A DNA stretch of 19,555 bases. Origin: JBAYJM01 sp041665065 (GTDB taxonomy: Bacteria; Patescibacteriota; Patescibacteriia; 2-01-FULL-39-33). The translations under genes and the position numbers were made by a program. The notes beneath the pieces are model-generated. The model ran no database searches. It was not told where the DNA came from and saw only the letters and a list, made by a program, of their open reading frames with translations. Numbering within the stretch: the stretch's first letter is position 1; each line of letters begins with the position of its first letter. The stretch is from assembly GCA_041665065.1 (NCBI GenBank), contig JBAYJM010000020.1, forward strand, positions 1 through 19,555, read 5' to 3'. Positions 18,833 to 19,555 of the stretch are shown here, piece by piece.

Positions 18833-19555
18833 TGGAAGCCCAAGATAAAATCAAAGAATTGTTCGGTCCGTATGCTTTGGAAGCCGAGACCGAAATAAGA
18901 AGGCTGCTCGATGAGCAGCCGGATTTTTTGATGTATAAAATGTTAAAATATTTTTTCGGTTTTTTGGATGAGAATTTAAAGCCGATCCAAAATTATGGCG
19001 GAAAGCGTTATCGTCCCGGTTTGTGCCTTATGATTGCAGAAATGTATGGCAAAAAAAGCGAGGCGTTAGAGGTGGCGGCATCAATTGAGCTTTATCATAA
19101 CTTTACTTTGATTCATGATGATATTGAAGATAATGATCCTTTGAGGCGAGGCCGGCCGACTGTTTGGAGATTATGGGGGATAAATCACGGAATTAATTCC
19201 GGTGATGCCCTGTTGATTTTAGCTAGTAAAGAACTTAATGAAATATCAAAAAAATATCCTGAGTTTTCTGTTAATGCCGTTTCATTTTTAAATGAAAAAT
19301 TCAAAGAGGTAATTGAGGGCCAATTTTTAGATTTTACTTTGACAGACTTACCGCTTGGTGATGCTTTTGTAAATGAAAAAAATTATTTGATGATGATAGA
19401 GAAAAAAACCTCTGTCCTAGTCGGAGCAAGCGCTAGGGTCGCCAGTATTATCGCTCAAGCCGGTGAAAAAGAACAAGAAGCTCTTTGGCAATATGGTCTT
19501 AATCTCGGTTTGGCTTTTCAAATGCAGGATGATTTGATTTCAATTTGGGCTGATT
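18832..19555 (+). CDS. Polyprenyl synthetase (trans-isoprenyl diphosphate synthase), 3' end outside window
   Basis: The ATG overlaps the uppS stop (TAATG) and the frame is open to the window end, giving 241 codons of a usual ~300-350. Diagnostic motifs: GGKRYRPGLCLM (about residues 60-71), first Asp-rich motif IHDDIEDNDPLRRGRP (about 96-111, DDxxD) and FQMQDDLISIWAD (about 229-241, the second Asp-rich motif in the DDLxxIWxD form seen in some short/medium-chain enzymes). It makes FPP, GGPP or longer trans-prenyl diphosphates, the allylic primers for UppS. Coupling the two in one operon supplies primer and extender together. The chain length cannot be predicted from the fragment. Confidence 0.93.
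   Translation, partial: MEAQDKIKELFGPYALEAETEIRRLLDEQPDFLMYKMLKYFFGFLDENLKPIQNYGGKRYRPGLCLMIAEMYGKKSEALEVAASIELYHNFTLIHDDIEDNDPLRRGRPTVWRLWGINHGINSGDALLILASKELNEISKKYPEFSVNAVSFLNEKFKEVIEGQFLDFTLTDLPLGDAFVNEKNYLMMIEKKTSVLVGASARVASIIAQAGEKEQEALWQYGLNLGLAFQMQDDLISIWAD

Overview
The window is AT-rich, gene-dense bacterial DNA. Genes are short, and intrinsic terminators sit almost on top of the next promoter. Most housekeeping genes have no clear Shine-Dalgarno (SD) sequence and very short leaders. Together with the gene set (PIF1-like helicase, TypA/BipA, HU, UppS plus a polyprenyl synthase, a D,D-carboxypeptidase with an unusual repeat extension, KGG stress protein), this suggests a Candidatus Patescibacteria (CPR) genome, probably of the Parcubacteria type. 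That placement is inference. The standard code reads well: no in-frame UGA was needed in any gene.

Layout of the host backbone: end of a NUDIX gene and a PIF1-like helicase (1-1711); tspO, a small membrane protein and a flavodoxin (2440-3897); tRNA-Thr, rpmG and an odd tRNA-Trp (4030-4379); a coiled-coil protein and an ABC exporter (5025-7213); a KGG-repeat protein, a one-TM microprotein, a D,D-carboxypeptidase and a coiled-coil protein (7367-9562); a structured inverted-repeat element (9580-9753); a SanA/YdcF-like membrane protein (9787-10443); typA and HU (11128-13330); a GT-B glycosyltransferase, a TrmH-like methyltransferase and a degenerate tRNA-Pro-like sequence in one operon (13410-15272); an RmlD-like SDR; uppS with a coupled polyprenyl synthase (17208-19555).

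Five GC-rich islands interrupt this backbone at about 1806-2300 (minus), 4470-4980 (plus), 10461-11000 (minus), 15315-16200 (minus) and 16380-17145 (plus). Each holds one ORF. Each has its own AT-rich sigma70-type promoter, a leader of roughly 50-165 nt, a visible SD, and an intrinsic terminator at or beyond its 3' end. All lie between host transcription units, never inside one. Their products are a helical protein of unknown function, a 55-aa basic peptide, a secreted LysM protein, a GT-A-like protein and an unknown 171-aa protein. Their base composition, SD use and leader length differ from the host genes, so they look like independently acquired single-gene cassettes. This is the most interesting signal in the window.

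The envelope theme is strong: polyprenyl carrier synthesis, two glycosyltransferase-like proteins, an SDR sugar-nucleotide enzyme, a D,D-carboxypeptidase, a SanA-like protein and a LysM protein could all serve peptidoglycan or surface glycan biology. Only the uppS/polyprenyl synthase and glycosyltransferase/trmH pairs are physically coupled.
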